A stretch of DNA of 64,000 nucleotides from Rhizomys pruinosus. Its lineage: Eukaryota; Chordata; Mammalia; Rodentia; Spalacidae. Where the stretch lies: contig VZQC01004693.1 of NCBI GenBank assembly GCA_009823505.1, positions 4,122,701 through 4,186,700 on the forward strand, in the 5' to 3' direction. A program made the position numbers and the translations under genes. The notes beneath the pieces were generated by a model. The model was not told the origin of the DNA. It ran no database searches and was given only the letters and a program-made list of their open reading frames with translations. Within the stretch, counting starts at the first letter, position 1, and every line of letters begins with the position of its first letter. Below are positions 22,200-34,808 of this stretch, one piece after another.

Positions 22200-22610
22200 C
22201 TTGGTTGATTAATCCTTGACTAGAATAAAGCAGCCTTCTTCATCTCTTCTGAGTGATTTTAATTTGTAATCTATTTTGTCAAATATTATAATCAGAATAC
22301 CTGCTTGTTCATAGTCCAGTTTTCTTGGAATATTTTTTTCTCCCTTCACCTTAAGGTGGTGCTTATCCTTGAAGATGAGTTTTCTTGGAGAGAATAAAAA
22401 GACAGATTTTGTTTCTTAATTCATTCAACTAGTCTGTGTCTTTTTATTGGAGAGTTGAGGTTATTAATATTTAAAGTTATTATTGAAAGACATGGATTGA
22501 TTGCTCTCATTTTATCTTTAGCTCATGTTCTCAGTCTTATTTTGTTTCTCTAATTATATTTTCATTTACTTTCCTTATGTAGCTTCTTGAATATGGTCAC
22601 TCCTTTTCTT

Positions 22611-23028
22611 TTTTTTTAACTTTTTTTTAATTGATGCTTTGTGCATTTCATACATCATTTTCCAATTTAGTTCAGGCATATTTCCCTTTCCCTTCGCCCC
22701 CACCCCACCCCATCCCAAATCATGCATTCTGCCATAACTCTCCTGGCATCTTTCTCTCAGTTTTTTTTTTTTTCATTTTTTAGCTATAAGTGATAATCCA
22801 TGAGTACAAGCATCCTTCATGCAAAACCAATCTGCAGGCTGTTGTGCCCAAACCCCCACAGCCCCACCATCCAGCGGGGGGTGAGGGGTTGTATGTTCAA
22901 TCAAGTTGATCAAATGAGTGTCCAGACTACATTGCTGTAGTTTCACCATTCACCCCAATCGCAGCCCTTACATTCTACCACGCCCCCTCTTCCGCAGATT
23001 GTTCCCTAGGCTTAGAAAAGGGGCACAG
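22611..23028 (-). mobile_element. 5'-truncated L1-type 3' end insertion
   Basis: Same family as 1-643 in antisense, with a T-rich left end (its poly(A)) and the C-rich tract near 22685-22715. Target duplication TCACTCCTTTTCTT at about 22597 and 23030. It is inserted into the L1. Confidence 0.85.
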
Positions 23029-23233
23029 GTCACTCCTTTTCTTAGTCCTTTGTATTGTTCTGTGTTCTCTGTAGGGCTGATTTGATGGACATGGATTCTT
23101 TCAGCTTATTTGTATTGCAGAAGATTTTTCTTTCCCCTTTTACTATGACAGTCTTGCTGGATAAAGTATCTAGGTTGCCACCTATGATCATTTAGAACTT
23201 TGAATACTTTGCTCCAGGATCATATAGTTTTGT

Positions 23234-23477
23234 TTTTTGTTTTTTTTTTTAATTTATTTCGTATGTGTATGAATGTACTGTCTGCATGCAGGTTTGTGCA
23301 CCCGTGTCGTACAATGCCACGGAGGTCAGAAGAGGGTGTCGGATTCCCCTGGAACTGGAGTTCTCCTGGAATTGGAGTTTCAGACGGTTCTCAGCCGCCA
23401 TGTGGGTGCTGGGGATCGAACCCGGGTCTTCTGCAAGAGCAGTCGGTGCTCTTAACCGCTAGGCCATCTCTCCAGCC
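23234..23477 (-). repeat. B3/B2-type SINE with internal duplication
   Basis: Target duplication CCAGGATCATATAGTTTT at 23214 and 23477. The B box reads GGTTCGATCCC on the minus strand, an exact match to the pol III consensus. It is inserted in L1 ORF1. Confidence 0.93.
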
Positions 23478-23948
23478 CCAGGATCATATAGTTTTTATAG
23501 TTTGCATTGAAAGGTCAACTGTAATTGTAATGGGTTTTCTTTTATATGTAATTTGTTGTTTTTCTCTTGGAGCTTTCAGTACCCTCTCTTTGTTCTATAC
23601 ATTTAATTCTTTTATCATCATATGTCATGAGGAGTTTCTGTTCTGGTCCTGTCTGTTTGATGTTCTGTTTTCTTCTTGTAACTGTATACCTATGTCTTTC
23701 TTTAATTTAGGGAAGTTTTCTTCTATAATCCTGTTGAAGTTCTGGTCAATGCCACTAACCTGAAATTCTTTTCTTTTCTCTATTTCTATGGTGCATACAT
23801 TTGGTCTTTTTGTGGTATTCCACATTTCCTGCATATTCCATGGTCCAATTCTTCAATTTTATTGTCCAGTTATGATATTCTGTTTTCCACTTGATTGATT
23901 CTGTTGGTGAGGCTTTTTTACTGTTGTTTCAAATTGGTTTATTGAGCC

Positions 23949-24045
23949 CTCCTCCTCCTCCTCCTCCTCTTCCTCCTCCTCTTCTTCCTCCTCCTCTTCC
24001 TCCTCCTCCTCTTCATCTTCCTCCTCTTCCTCCTCCTTCTTCTTG
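23949..24045 (+). repeat. (TCC/TCT)n pyrimidine tract
   Basis: Compound TCC and TTCC repeat at the tail end of the adjacent antisense B1; probably grew from that tail. The second copy (34285-34378) differs by small indels. Confidence 0.9.
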
Positions 24046-24046
24046 G

Positions 24047-24190
24047 ACTTTTTGAGGCACCGTTTCCCTATACCACCATTTGGCCTAGAACTTGCTAAGT
24101 AGACCAGGCTGGCTTTGAACTCACAGAGATCTGTCCCCCTCTGCCTCCCAAGGGCTGGGAATAAAGGTGCGTATCACCTTGCCTGGTTTA
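24047..24190 (-). repeat. B1 SINE (antisense)
   Basis: B1 body with AGACCAGGCTGGCTTTGAAC and CTCTGCCTCCCAAGGGCTGG, at the right of the pyrimidine tract. Confidence 0.85.
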
Positions 24191-24475
24191 CTGAGTTTTT
24201 CAGTTCCATCTTCATTCCAACCTGATTTTCTTCAGTATTTCAATCTCTTTCATGAATTAGCTTTTCATATCCTGTATTATATTTGTCATTTCAGGTACAT
24301 TTTTTGTATTTTTCTTGACTTTCAGCCATGATTCTATTCTTATTGTCTTTGAGTTCTTTGTTTCTTGTTCTTTGAAGTTGTTAAATCCTTTGAGCGTGTT
24401 TATCATTGTTGTTTTAAGTTCTATGTCCTGGCAGTTCCTCTGGGTAGTTCTCATTCATTATAGAACATTTTTTTT

Positions 24476-25116
24476 AAATTAGTTTTTATTGATGCTTTGT
24501 GCATTTCATACATTTTTCCAATTCAGTTCAGGCTTATTTCCCTTTCCCTCCCCCCCACCCCCACCCCATCCCAGATCATGCATTCTGCCATAACTGTCCT
24601 GCATCTTTCTCTCAGTTTTTTTTTTTCATTTTTAGCTATAAGTGATAATCCATGAGTACAAGCATCCTTCATGCAAAACCTATCTGCAGGCTGTTGTGCC
24701 CAAACACCTACAGCCCCACCATCCAGTGGGGGGTGACAGGTTGTTTGTTCAATCAAGTTGATCAAATGAGTGTCCAGACTACATTGCTGTAGTTTCACCA
24801 TTCACCCCAATCGCAGCCCTTACATTCTACCACGCCCCCTCTTCCGCAGGTTGTTCCCTAGGCTTAGAAAAGGGGCACAGGTGGATGAGAGGTAAAACAG
24901 TCCACTCTCTCTGGAGCTGTTGACTTGGACTCTGGTCAATTCTGGCTGTTTCCTTTCATGGGCTGACAGTTTGTCCAGGAATAACCTTTCGATCCTACTA
25001 ATGAAGAACAAGCAATTAGATATATAGGTATTTAAGCAGCACTAATAGTTATGGTAGGTTACTTTAGCATAGACACATGTTTGGATATGTTAATCCATGA
25101 ATTACAATTTTCCCCC
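24476..25116 (-). mobile_element. L1-type 3' end insertion running into the contig end
   Basis: Same family as 1-643, antisense. It matches the second copy (34809-35281) up to about 24943. Past that point the copies disagree: here the L1-family sequence continues up to the N, while there it ends with a target duplication. Confidence 0.8.
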
Positions 25117-25117
25117 N
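25117..25117. other. single N (assembly gap)
   Basis: The only ambiguous base in the window. It lies exactly at the start of the second copy of the 10 kb duplication. Confidence 0.99.
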
Positions 25118-26809
25118 TTTTAACAAATAAAATGGCAAAGGGCCTTACAAGTACCAAATACAATGATATCCAAGTATGTCACTTTCTCTCCTGCACTTAT
25201 TCTAGAACAGAGTGAATGGGTGAGAAGCCCAGGTCGAGAAATTAAAAAGCAATTAGAGCCCTATTAACTGTCCACCCAGACAAGGTGACTTCGTGAAAAG
25301 TAGCTGAAGATTATCGGTAAGGCCACCGAGAAATAAACGCAGAAGAGGCTTTTTTTTTTTAGAACTACTTTAGGTAACTGTTTTTTCCAAGGAAAAAGTG
25401 GCTTTTTGGTTTTCTCTTTCTGATTATTCTATTTATTATTTTTAATTTTATCACTATAGTCAATTGGGTATCTCTAATTTAGGACCTGTCTCCTTTGCAT
25501 AAAGCGATGGGTGATAATGTATGTATAATTCACATAAAAAAAAAATAGGATAGTACAGAGGATTTTGGAAGAGGGGTATAATGTGTTCATTGAGCTTTCT
25601 AAAAATGTGAGTCTTTCTTGAACATTCTATTGTCGGCATTACTCTCATTAAAGGGATTGAAAGTTCTACGTGTCCTATCAAATATGGTTGATATAGGGAG
25701 AGAGAAACCTGAGGAGAACTGCTAGGGTATCAAATACAAGATTGGTGGTTTCCTTGGGCCCCTTTGGGGGAGAAACCTGAAGTACTTTCACTATGGCCCT
25801 AGGGAAATTGGCCCAGTGGTCTCTTAACATGATCTCCTGGGAAATCGACCCTTTCAACTTGGGAGCCTAAAACTGTCTAACCAATTAGTGATTATACGCT
25901 TCACAGTAATTGTACGCTCTTGGAAATGGGAAAGATAGTCTCGAATTTCTGGTGAAGACTGCAGATAGTGCACAGTGCCTTTAAGTTCATATGGTCCCAC
26001 GCATGATTCGTTCCCAATATCTAAATAGTAGATGATCATGTTATAATCCACACATGCCATTCTGCTCTCACGGATATGTGTTCTTGTTGTTCTCTCATTT
26101 ATTTATGTTGTTAATGTTTTAAACGGATCTTTCTCCTCCTCATTGTATTTCTCTTCACAGCGATGGCCTGTTATATGAGCCTGCTCGGCAGACTTGAGTT
26201 GCTCGACTCAGAGTGGCAGGACAACTGTCCTCTGCTTAACTCGCATAACTAGTGCGTGAGTGGATTTCAAAGGCATCTGTGCCTTTTCTCTCTATAAATC
26301 GTGGGCCCTAGCGAATTTTACCCACCATCACTCTACAGCATCCCTCTCCTAGGGATTGCCAAAGTTGACTCGTGTTTACTGTGCGGGCAGGAGCCAGGGG
26401 ACAAATGGGTACTCCTTTCTCCATATACTAATCTACTCTAATACAATGTTGGGTGAGTGCGATGTCTCATCTGTTCAAACTTCTGAGCGTCGCGATAGGT
26501 CATATATTGAGAACCTGTGTAAGAGATAAGTGGGAGTTCCACATACAATTCATTCTAGTATCCTAGTATTCTTCCTCTCTTCCTCACCAGTATCCCCCTC
26601 CCCATCCCTGCCAAAGTGAATAGTTTCAAGTCTTTTGCTTTGCTTCAAATTGATTTATTATCTGATTTAATTCAAGAACTATTATTGAAAACATACTCAG
26701 CTAACTATCTAAACTTAAATTGTAATCTGTCATTTCTTTCAGAGTTACATTATTTTTAAGAAATAGTTTTTTAAAAGTGAAGCTTTGAGGTCCAGGTTTT
26801 TTAATACTA

Positions 26810-27045
26810 TATTCCTTTTTATTAATATTTTTTATAATGTATGAGTGTATTAGCCTGTGTGTATATAAGTACATACATGTTATCAGTTTGCTGAGGAGGT
26901 CAGAAGAGAAGTCGGATCAGATCCCCTGTAAACTGGAGTTGGACAATTGTCAGCCATCATGTGGGTGCTGAGGTATGAACCCAGGACTTCTGCAAAGAAC
27001 AGTCAGTGCTCTTAAACCCTGAGCTGCATTTTCTCCAGCCCCCCA
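26810..27045 (-). repeat. B3/B2-type SINE (copy of 16645-16875)
   Basis: Same element as in the first copy, with extra bases scattered through it. Confidence 0.8.
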
Positions 27046-27299
27046 TTTCATGTTTTAAATTTTCCTTCAGGTGTATTAAATTCAACTCAACCAAATTCTT
27101 GGCTTGAAACACATTGTCATTGTTGGTCGATACTTAAAGCTTATGGGGGACACCAATAGTCTTTATTTGAATTATTTTCGTTTAACCGATTTCAATTGAT
27201 CGACACTCACAGTGAAAGCATGACGTCCCCTATCAAATGGTGGGTATCATATAGCATGTTAATGTGCCAAGGCCAGCTTGGGAGCATGCTGTATGGCAT

Positions 27300-27980
27300 T
27301 TACGATATGCAAGAATCCGCGCTGCCCAGAAGTTACTTTAGGTGTCATTCTTGAGGAGCTGTCCATTTGGGATTTTTTTTTTAATAATAAGTCTCTTAGT
27401 GAAACCTAAAACTCTCAGCTTTGGTTAATGTGGTGATTTGAATGAAGAATTCCCCCATAGGCTTTAAAGTATTCAGACATTTTTGTCCCCAGTTGTGGCA
27501 CTGTTTGGGGAGGTTCTTAGAAGGTGTTGACCATGCTGGAGGAAGTACGTTTATTGGGGGCAGGCTTATGAGAGCTTTAATAAACCTTGCTAAGTTTTCC
27601 AGAGGCTCTCTTCTCTGACTTCCTGTGCTCATTGGCGATGTGAACCTCAGCTTTCTGCTCCAAGCTCCGGCCACCATGCCTCCTACCACAATGGATTCTG
27701 ATCCCTGGAACCGTCCATCATAAGCTCAAATAAAGTCTTCCTTTATAAGTGCCGCTTTGTCCATGGTGGTTTTATCACAGCAACAGAAAAGTTGACTAAT
27801 ACAGTTTAGTTGACCTGGCCAGGGCCCACCCATGTCTGCCAGTCTCTGCCTCCTCAAGTGCTGAGGTTAGAGGCTCACAACACCTATGGATTTTTACATG
27901 TGGGTCGGGGTTCCTGTAACCAAGGTCCATTATGGCTGGTATAAGCAAGCACTTACCAACTGTGCCACCTCACCAGCCCC
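27300..27980 (-). repeat. B4 split by URR1 (copy of 16980-17706)
   Basis: URR1 (plus strand) occupies about 27430-27805 within the antisense B4. It is the same arrangement as in the first copy, with many single-base indels. Confidence 0.75.
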
Positions 27981-28206
27981 AATATTTGTTTTTTGATAAA
28001 CATGATTAGTGCTACAATTAGAGTACACGCCCTGACACAACACTAAGACAACTCCATCAGTCCTGTGTGCCAGCAATTCTGTTGTCCGAAGTCCTCCAGC
28101 ACTCACCTGTGTCACTTTCATACAGTTTGTGCATAAATCCTCATGTAAGACAAAATAAGAATAATATTAATATAATTGTTTGAATATATAAAACATAAAC
28201 CAAGAG

Positions 28207-28372
28207 AAGGAAGGAAGGAAGGAGAGGAAGGGAGAAAGAAACCAAGGAAATGCAGGAAGGAATAAAGGAGCATGAAGATAGGAAGATAGGACAGCAAAGA
28301 CAAGAAGGAAGAAGGAGGAAGGAAGGCAAAGGAAGGAAGGAAGGAAAGGAAGGGAAGGGTAGGAAGGGGCAA
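28207..28372 (+). repeat. (GGAA)n microsatellite (copy of 17925-18080)
   Basis: Purine-rich repeat at the corresponding site, with indels relative to the first copy. Confidence 0.85.
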
Positions 28373-31317
28373 GGGAGGAAATGCTTATCTTATATTCTCC
28401 CTTTGTGAATGGTATTATTCTGAAATTATGTTGTATAAATCAGAGAACCACTTCTGCAGAATAATAAATCTACTGTAAAAGATCAGAAGATGCATCATTT
28501 ATTCTCAGTAACTTCAAGTAAGGTTAATGCAATATTAACAATTCATTAATATTCATCTATGTATCCTACTGTTATTCAATAACTTCTCATCAAGTTTGCA
28601 ACATAAAATATGAAAAAAAGTTTTAAACCAAAAAACTTATGGTTCAATATCTGGCAAAAAGACTCTGAGGGGAATGTAACGTAGAATTGATACATAGTTA
28701 TATATCAAAAGACACAAATCACCATATGAGCCTGCCTTGAAACAGCACAGCAGAATGTATCAGTGGTTCTGTGATTACTTGAAAGGTCTGAGTCCTGCTG
28801 GTTCTGCCTGCCAGTCTTCTGGGCCCGACACAGCACAGTTGTCATGGCATTGAGTGCTGATGCAGATAGACTCCAGGGATGCAGCATTTCACCTAACTGT
28901 GTGTGTTTTATGACTGTGTGTTATTTTCCAAAGCTTATTCTAACCCTGACCACAAGGCTATAGGGATATGAGAAAAGACTACTGTGTTTCTTCTTGTTTA
29001 TTAAAAATTAAGTAGAAAAATAAACTAATTTTAATATCTAAAAATAAACTTCTAAACTGAGTTATCAGAGAGAGAGGATATTAACAATCTGATCCAAATA
29101 ATTGCTCCCACTAATTTCATATGTACATTTTCAGCTCACATAAATAACATCTTAAAACATAATTTTTTTCAAGCACTTCGTACACAAAGCATCCCTCAGA
29201 ATTTCCTAGATAAGTTTTCAGTGCCTGACACTATAATAGCTCATGATTTAATTCCCTGTTTACCTTCAGGCTACTCGCAGGAACCTAGTCTTTGAATCTA
29301 ATGAGACTTTGCCATTAATAATCAGAGCTGACCCTTCCACTCAGTCGTTGCCATTCTCTCCACTGAGTTGCAGCATCAAATCCAATCTGGCTATGAAGGT
29401 TCACTCTGCATGCCTGAGGAAGCTGAGTAGCTCCTCATTCTTCATCTGGAAGATTCAGACCCATATGCACACATCCCTCCTACAAGGCAATTTGCACAGC
29501 AGCATGGAGCCCTGGATTCCATGCAGGAGGAGAGCCATTGGCTATCCTCTGGCGCTGGTGTTGAAGTTTCCTGGCTGCAATGGGAGACAAGTCTGAGACA
29601 TCAGAAATAAAATTGTCAGATATTATCCTAGTTATATGGTATAGAGGAAATTGTTAAACAGTTAAGCATGGGCTGTGATCTAATGAAAGAGGGAAAGTCT
29701 CTTCATTTCTCATGGTCTCAGGGGCTGTAGTTATGGAAGGAAATTTTGATGAATTTCTATTGTTATATAATGGAACTCTCCTTCTGTGTAGCCAGCATAC
29801 ATACTGGTCTCTGTGCCTTTTGCAGGAGAAGACACATACACAAACAAAAGGTGGGACTTGACATGTGCCAAACATTAGCACTGTGCTAGGCATTCCTCTT
29901 TTAGAGGTGAGACAACCTTGGCCCAGGCAACTTGGCTAATTGGCAGGCAGTTGTCAGAGTCAGGTAGGAAGCTTGACTTTTTGTCTGTCTTTAAAGAAAT
30001 TTAGAAAGTAATTGAGGAAGGCACAAGAAAAAGAAGTATGGTGTGCTCACTAATGGCTAGAAGATGGGACCATACTATAATTGTGAATGAAGTAGAAGAA
30101 AATAGGTGATATTTATATAGAAAGATACCAGACCAGGGAACATATTCAAGATACTGAACACCAAGGAGGGGTGGAGCATGCTGATTTCCTATGATATGGA
30201 TGTAAGAGAGCTGATCTGTTTTTAAAGGTCCAGGTTTTACAGCAGTGTTCATAGGAATGGAAAGGAAGTATCTGTATCACAAGAGATTGTTTCCAACATT
30301 CACAGAATGGTTAGAACCAATATATGTAATAGCATATATTAAACAAAAGTGCATTAAATAAATTATGGCAATATTTTGAGAGATGCAGTGTTTTAACAAA
30401 GAAAACAAATGACCCATGTAAACTGGTTATGGATCAAAAAAGAGGAAAGTAATAATAACAGCTAAGAAACACTGTTAAAAGTATTCAACATCCTTAATAA
30501 TTAGGGAATTGTAAATCAGAACAACTTTAATATTTCATCTAACAGCCAACCACTGTGGAAATCATCACAGAGAGCTCTTACAAAAGCTAAAAATAAATCT
30601 ACAATATTGCTGCATTCATACCACCCAATAGACGCATCTTTTTGCAGAAATACTTGCACAGCTTAATGTTTGTTGTTTTTCTTTTCAAAAAATAGCTAAG
30701 AAATGCAAACAACCTTGTCTCAAATCCGTGACATAAGATAATAAAATTAGTACATTTAATACAATGGAGTCCTGCTCAGCAGTACAAAATGAATTCATGA
30801 ATTTTTGCAGGTAAATGTATGTAACTAGAAACTGTTATTACTAACTAAAGTAACACATGTGGTGTCACTCTGCCACACATAGAGGTGGATGCGCTAACCC
30901 CATCCACTGGATTACTGGGAAAAGGGAAAATGCAAGATGGCCGCCAGCAGCTGTCCTAAACTGCGGGGCCAAGGCTGACAACCTTCCCACTGCCCACCTG
31001 TCTCATCTCACATCTACATCAGGCAATGCCTTATGGGCACTCCCAGATCCTCCAAGCTGTTGCCTGCTAGGGCACTTCACAGCCCAATGCCAGACTGTGC
31101 TTGTTCAGCACTCTATAGTCTAATTCCAGCGCTGGCAACTCACTCACCACATCAGTGTCGTTGCTGCCAGCAACCCCTGGATTACCCTAGTGGCAATCTG
31201 AATTGATTTGTCCCCCAGTCCAAATTGCTAGCACAAACAGCCTGATAGGCTAAAATTAACCTTGCTAAAATAACGGTCCCCAGGAAGTTCCAGTCTGATG
31301 GTAGAAGGACTTTGTCT

Positions 31318-31845
31318 TTTTTTTTTTTTTCCCCGTATGTGTATCAATGTACTCTGTCTGCATGAAGTTTGTGCACCCGTGTCGTGCAATGCCGCCGGAG
31401 GTCAGAAGAAGAGGTGTACATATTCGCCCTGGAAACTGGAGTTCCTTCCTGGAGACCTGGAGTTTTCAAATGGTTCCACTCGTGCCGCCATGTGGGTGTT
31501 TGGGATCAAACCCAGGTCCCTCTGTAAGAGCGGTCGGCGCTTCTTAACCACTAGGCCATACTCTCCAGACCCAGGACTTGTCTTTTTTATTTTTGCAGCA
31601 TTTTTATATTATTTTATTTATTTATTTAGTATTTTTTTATGTGTAATGAGTGTACTGTCCTGCATAAGGTTGGTGCACCCATGTCGTGGCAATGCCGTGG
31701 AGGTCAGAAGAGGGCATCGGATTCCCCTGGAAAACTGGAGTTAAGATAGTCCTTAAACTCCATGTGGGTGTGCTGGGAATAGACCGGGTACTCTGCACGA
31801 GCAGTCGGCACTCGTAACCGTTCTGAGCTATCTCTCCAGCCCCAG
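31318..31845 (-). repeat. two antisense B3-type SINEs (copies of 21008-21495)
   Basis: Both SINEs are recognisable but carry frequent insertions (for example CCGCCGGAGG for CCGCGGAGG), consistent with read errors rather than mutation. Confidence 0.8.
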
Positions 31846-32499
31846 AATTCTGTTTTTATACCCAGAGACATCATATCCCTGGTTTCAGCCAGTGCCTCAA
31901 GTTCTGTAACATCAAGAGTACTAACATCAGGAGGAGAACTCATGAATGCTTTTGGTCTCAAGGCAGCCAAATCCTGCCTGGGGCCAGGTATTTAGCAAAA
32001 AGAAGCCACAGGTAGCCTCCTTTTTACCTACAAGCACAGACTCAGAAAGATAGGCAACATGTTTTCTTTCATTTCTGGATCTTAGCTCCAATTTTTCCTA
32101 GAACATGAGGACATAGACTGATTGAACCACAGGAACCAGGAAATGGAAAGAAACCATGGAATATAAAGCAGAAGAAGGAGTTCGAGAGAGGGGGGCATAG
32201 TAGGAGGCAGGTGTTATTGAGAAGGAAATGCAGAAAGGGAGGTACTTTAAAGAGAGTAGTGAGGGTTACAAACGGGGAGTGAGAGAAGAAAAAAATAATG
32301 CTTAAATGGTATGAAAAACCAGAAGGAAATGTATTAGTTCAAAGTCCAAAATGAAACACACATATAATAAGTATATGGGCAAAATGTATAGTTGAAGGCT
32401 GTATAACAAAAACACATTGTCAGGCAAGAGAAACCTCCCTTCATGCTGTTGGTCAGGATAGTCCAAGAGACTCTGAATAACACAGGCTATTATTATAGC

Positions 32500-34802
32500 C
32501 ATTGATTGCTTCCCAGGACTGGAAAGAAAGACCCATGCTTCTTGGTTGATTAATCCTTGACTAGAATAAAGCAGCCTTCTTCATCTTCTCTCTGAGTGAT
32601 TTTAATTTTGTAATCTATTTTGTCAAATATTTATAATCAGAATACTGCTTGTTCATAGTCCAGTTTTCTTGGAATATTTTTTTTCTCCCTTCACCTAAGG
32701 TGGTGCTTATCCTTGAAGATGAGTTTTCTTGGAGAGAATAAAAAGACAGATTTTGTTTCTTAATTCATTCACTAAGTCTTGTTCTTTTTATTGGAGAGTT
32801 GAGTTAATTAATATTTTAAAGTTATTATTGAAAGACATGGATTGATTGCTCTCATTTTATCTTTTAGCTCATGTTTCAGTCTTTATTTTGTTTCTCTAAT
32901 TATATTTTCATTTACTTTCCTTATGTAGCTTCTTGAATATGGTCTCCTTTTCTTTTTTTTTAACTTTTTTTTTTAATTGATGCTTTGTGCATTTCATACA
33001 TCATTTCTCAATTTCAGTTCAGGCATATTTCCCTTTCCCTTCGCCCCCACCCCACCCCATCCCAAATCATGCATTCTGCCATAACTTCCTGGCATCTTTC
33101 TCTCAGTTTTTTTTTTTTTCATTTTTTAGCTATAAGTGATAATCCATGAGTACAAGCATCCTTCATGTAAAACCAATTTGCAGGCTGTTGTGCCCAAACC
33201 CCCACAGCCCCTTGCCACCATCCAGCGGGGTATGTTCAATCAAGTTGATCAAATGAGTGTCCAACTACATTGCTGTAGTTTCACCATTCACCCCAATCGC
33301 AGCCCTTACATTCTACCACGCCCCCTCTTCCGCAGATTGTTCCCTAGGCTTAGAAAAGGGGCACAGGTCCACTCTTTTCTTAGTCCTTTATTGTTCTGTG
33401 TTCTCTGTACGGGCTGATTTGATGGACATGGATTCTTTCAGCTTATTTGTATTGCAGAAGATTTTTCTTTCCCCTTTTACTATGACAGTCTTGCTGGATA
33501 AAGTAAGTACTAGGTTGGCCCCTATGATCATTTAGAACTTTGAATACTTTGCCTCCAGGATCATATAGTTTTTGTTTTTTGTTTTTTTTTTAATTTATTC
33601 GTATGTGTATGAATGTACTGTCTGCATGCAGGTTTGTGCACCCGTGTCGTACAATGCCACGGAGGTCAGAAGAGGGTGTCGGATTCCCCTGGAACTGGAG
33701 TTCTCGCCTGGAATTGGAGTTTCAGACGGTTCTCAGCCGCCATGTGGGTGCTGGGGATCGAACCCGGGTCTTCTGCAAGAGCAGTCGTGCTCTTAACCGC
33801 TAGCCATTCTCCAGCCACCAGGATCATATAGTTTTTATAGTTTGCATTGAAAGGTCACTGTAATTGTAATGGGTTTTCTTTTATATGTAATTTGTTGTTT
33901 TTTCTCTTGGAGCTTTCAATACCCTCTCTTTGTTCTTACATTTAATTCTTTTATCATCATATGTCATGAGGAGTTTTCTTGTTCTGGTCCTGTCTGTTTG
34001 ATGTTCTGTTTTCTCTTGTAAAACTGTATACCTATGTCTTTCTTTAATTTAGGGAAGTTTTCTTCTATAATCCTGTTGAAGTTTTGGTCAATGCCCACAA
34101 CCTGAATTCTTTTTCTTTCTCTATTTCTATTGGTGCATACATTTGGTCTTTTTTGGTTTTTCCAATTTCCCTGCATATTCCATGGTCCAATTCTTCAATT
34201 TTTATTGTCCAGTTATGATATTCTGTTTTCCACTTGATTGATTCTGTTGGTGAGGCTTTTTATTTTTTCAAATTGTTTATTGAGCCCTCCTCCTCTCTCT
34301 CCTCCTCTTCCTCCTCCTCTTCTTCCTCCTCCTCTTCCTCCTCCTCCTCTTCATCTTCCTCCTCGTCCTCCTCCTTCTCTTGGACTTTTTTGAGGCACCG
34401 TTTCCCTATACCACCATTTGGCCTAGAACTTGCTAAGTAGACCAGGCTGGCTTTGAACTCAGAGAGATCTGTCCCCCTCTGCCTCCCAAGGGCTGGGAAT
34501 AAAGGTGCGTATCACCTTGCCTGGTTTACTGAGTTTTTCATTTTCCTTTCTTCATTAACCTGATTTTCTTCAGTATTTCAATCTCTTTCATGAATTAGCT
34601 TTTCATATCCTGTATTATATTTGTCATTTACGGTACATTTTTTGTATTTTTCTTGACTTTCAGCCATGATTCTATTCTTATTGTTTTGAGTTCTTTGTTT
34701 CTTGTTCTTTTGAAGTTGTTAAATCCTTTGAGCGTGTTTATCATTGTTGTTTTAAGTTCTATGTCCTGGCAGTTCCTCTGGGTAGTTCTCATTCATTATA
34801 GA
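32500..34802 (-). mobile_element. antisense L1 with nested insertions (copy of 22200-24475)
   Basis: It contains the L1-type 3' end at about 32945-33370, the SINE at about 33577-33822, the (TCC)n tract at 34285-34378 and the B1 at about 34380-34525, all as in the first copy. Confidence 0.8.
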
Positions 34803-34808
34803 ACATTT

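Larger units (their letters stand above)
22200..24475 (-). mobile_element. antisense L1 fragment (ORF2 start, ORF1, leader)
   Basis: The stretch 22200-22520 matches the antisense ORF2 start at 7620-7930. ORF1-like sequence follows at 23040-24300, for example RIIEENFPKLKKDIG on the minus strand near 23730. It is interrupted by an L1-type 3' end (22611-23028), a SINE (23234-23477), a (TCC)n tract and a B1. It continues in the second copy beyond 36020. Confidence 0.8.
15478..24943. repeat. first copy of a ~10 kb tandem duplication (probable assembly artefact)
   Basis: This stretch corresponds in order and orientation to 25118-35281. The offset drifts from about 9640 to 10340 because the second copy has more inserted bases. 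Long parts are identical, for example 18422-18604 against 28705-28887 and 19707-19958 against 30001-30252. Every SINE, the URR1, B4, L1 and microsatellite inside appears in both copies at the same place. Confidence 0.9.

Noticed and set aside
23200..23763. 187-codon plus-strand frame, one of the longest in the window.
   Set aside because: It runs through the antisense SINE and L1 ORF1 sequence. The same short peptides recur at every SINE copy (3258, 6466, 21030, 33613, 39582), so it is repeat-derived.
34234..34440. Poly-serine frame.
   Set aside because: Translation of the (TCC)n tract.
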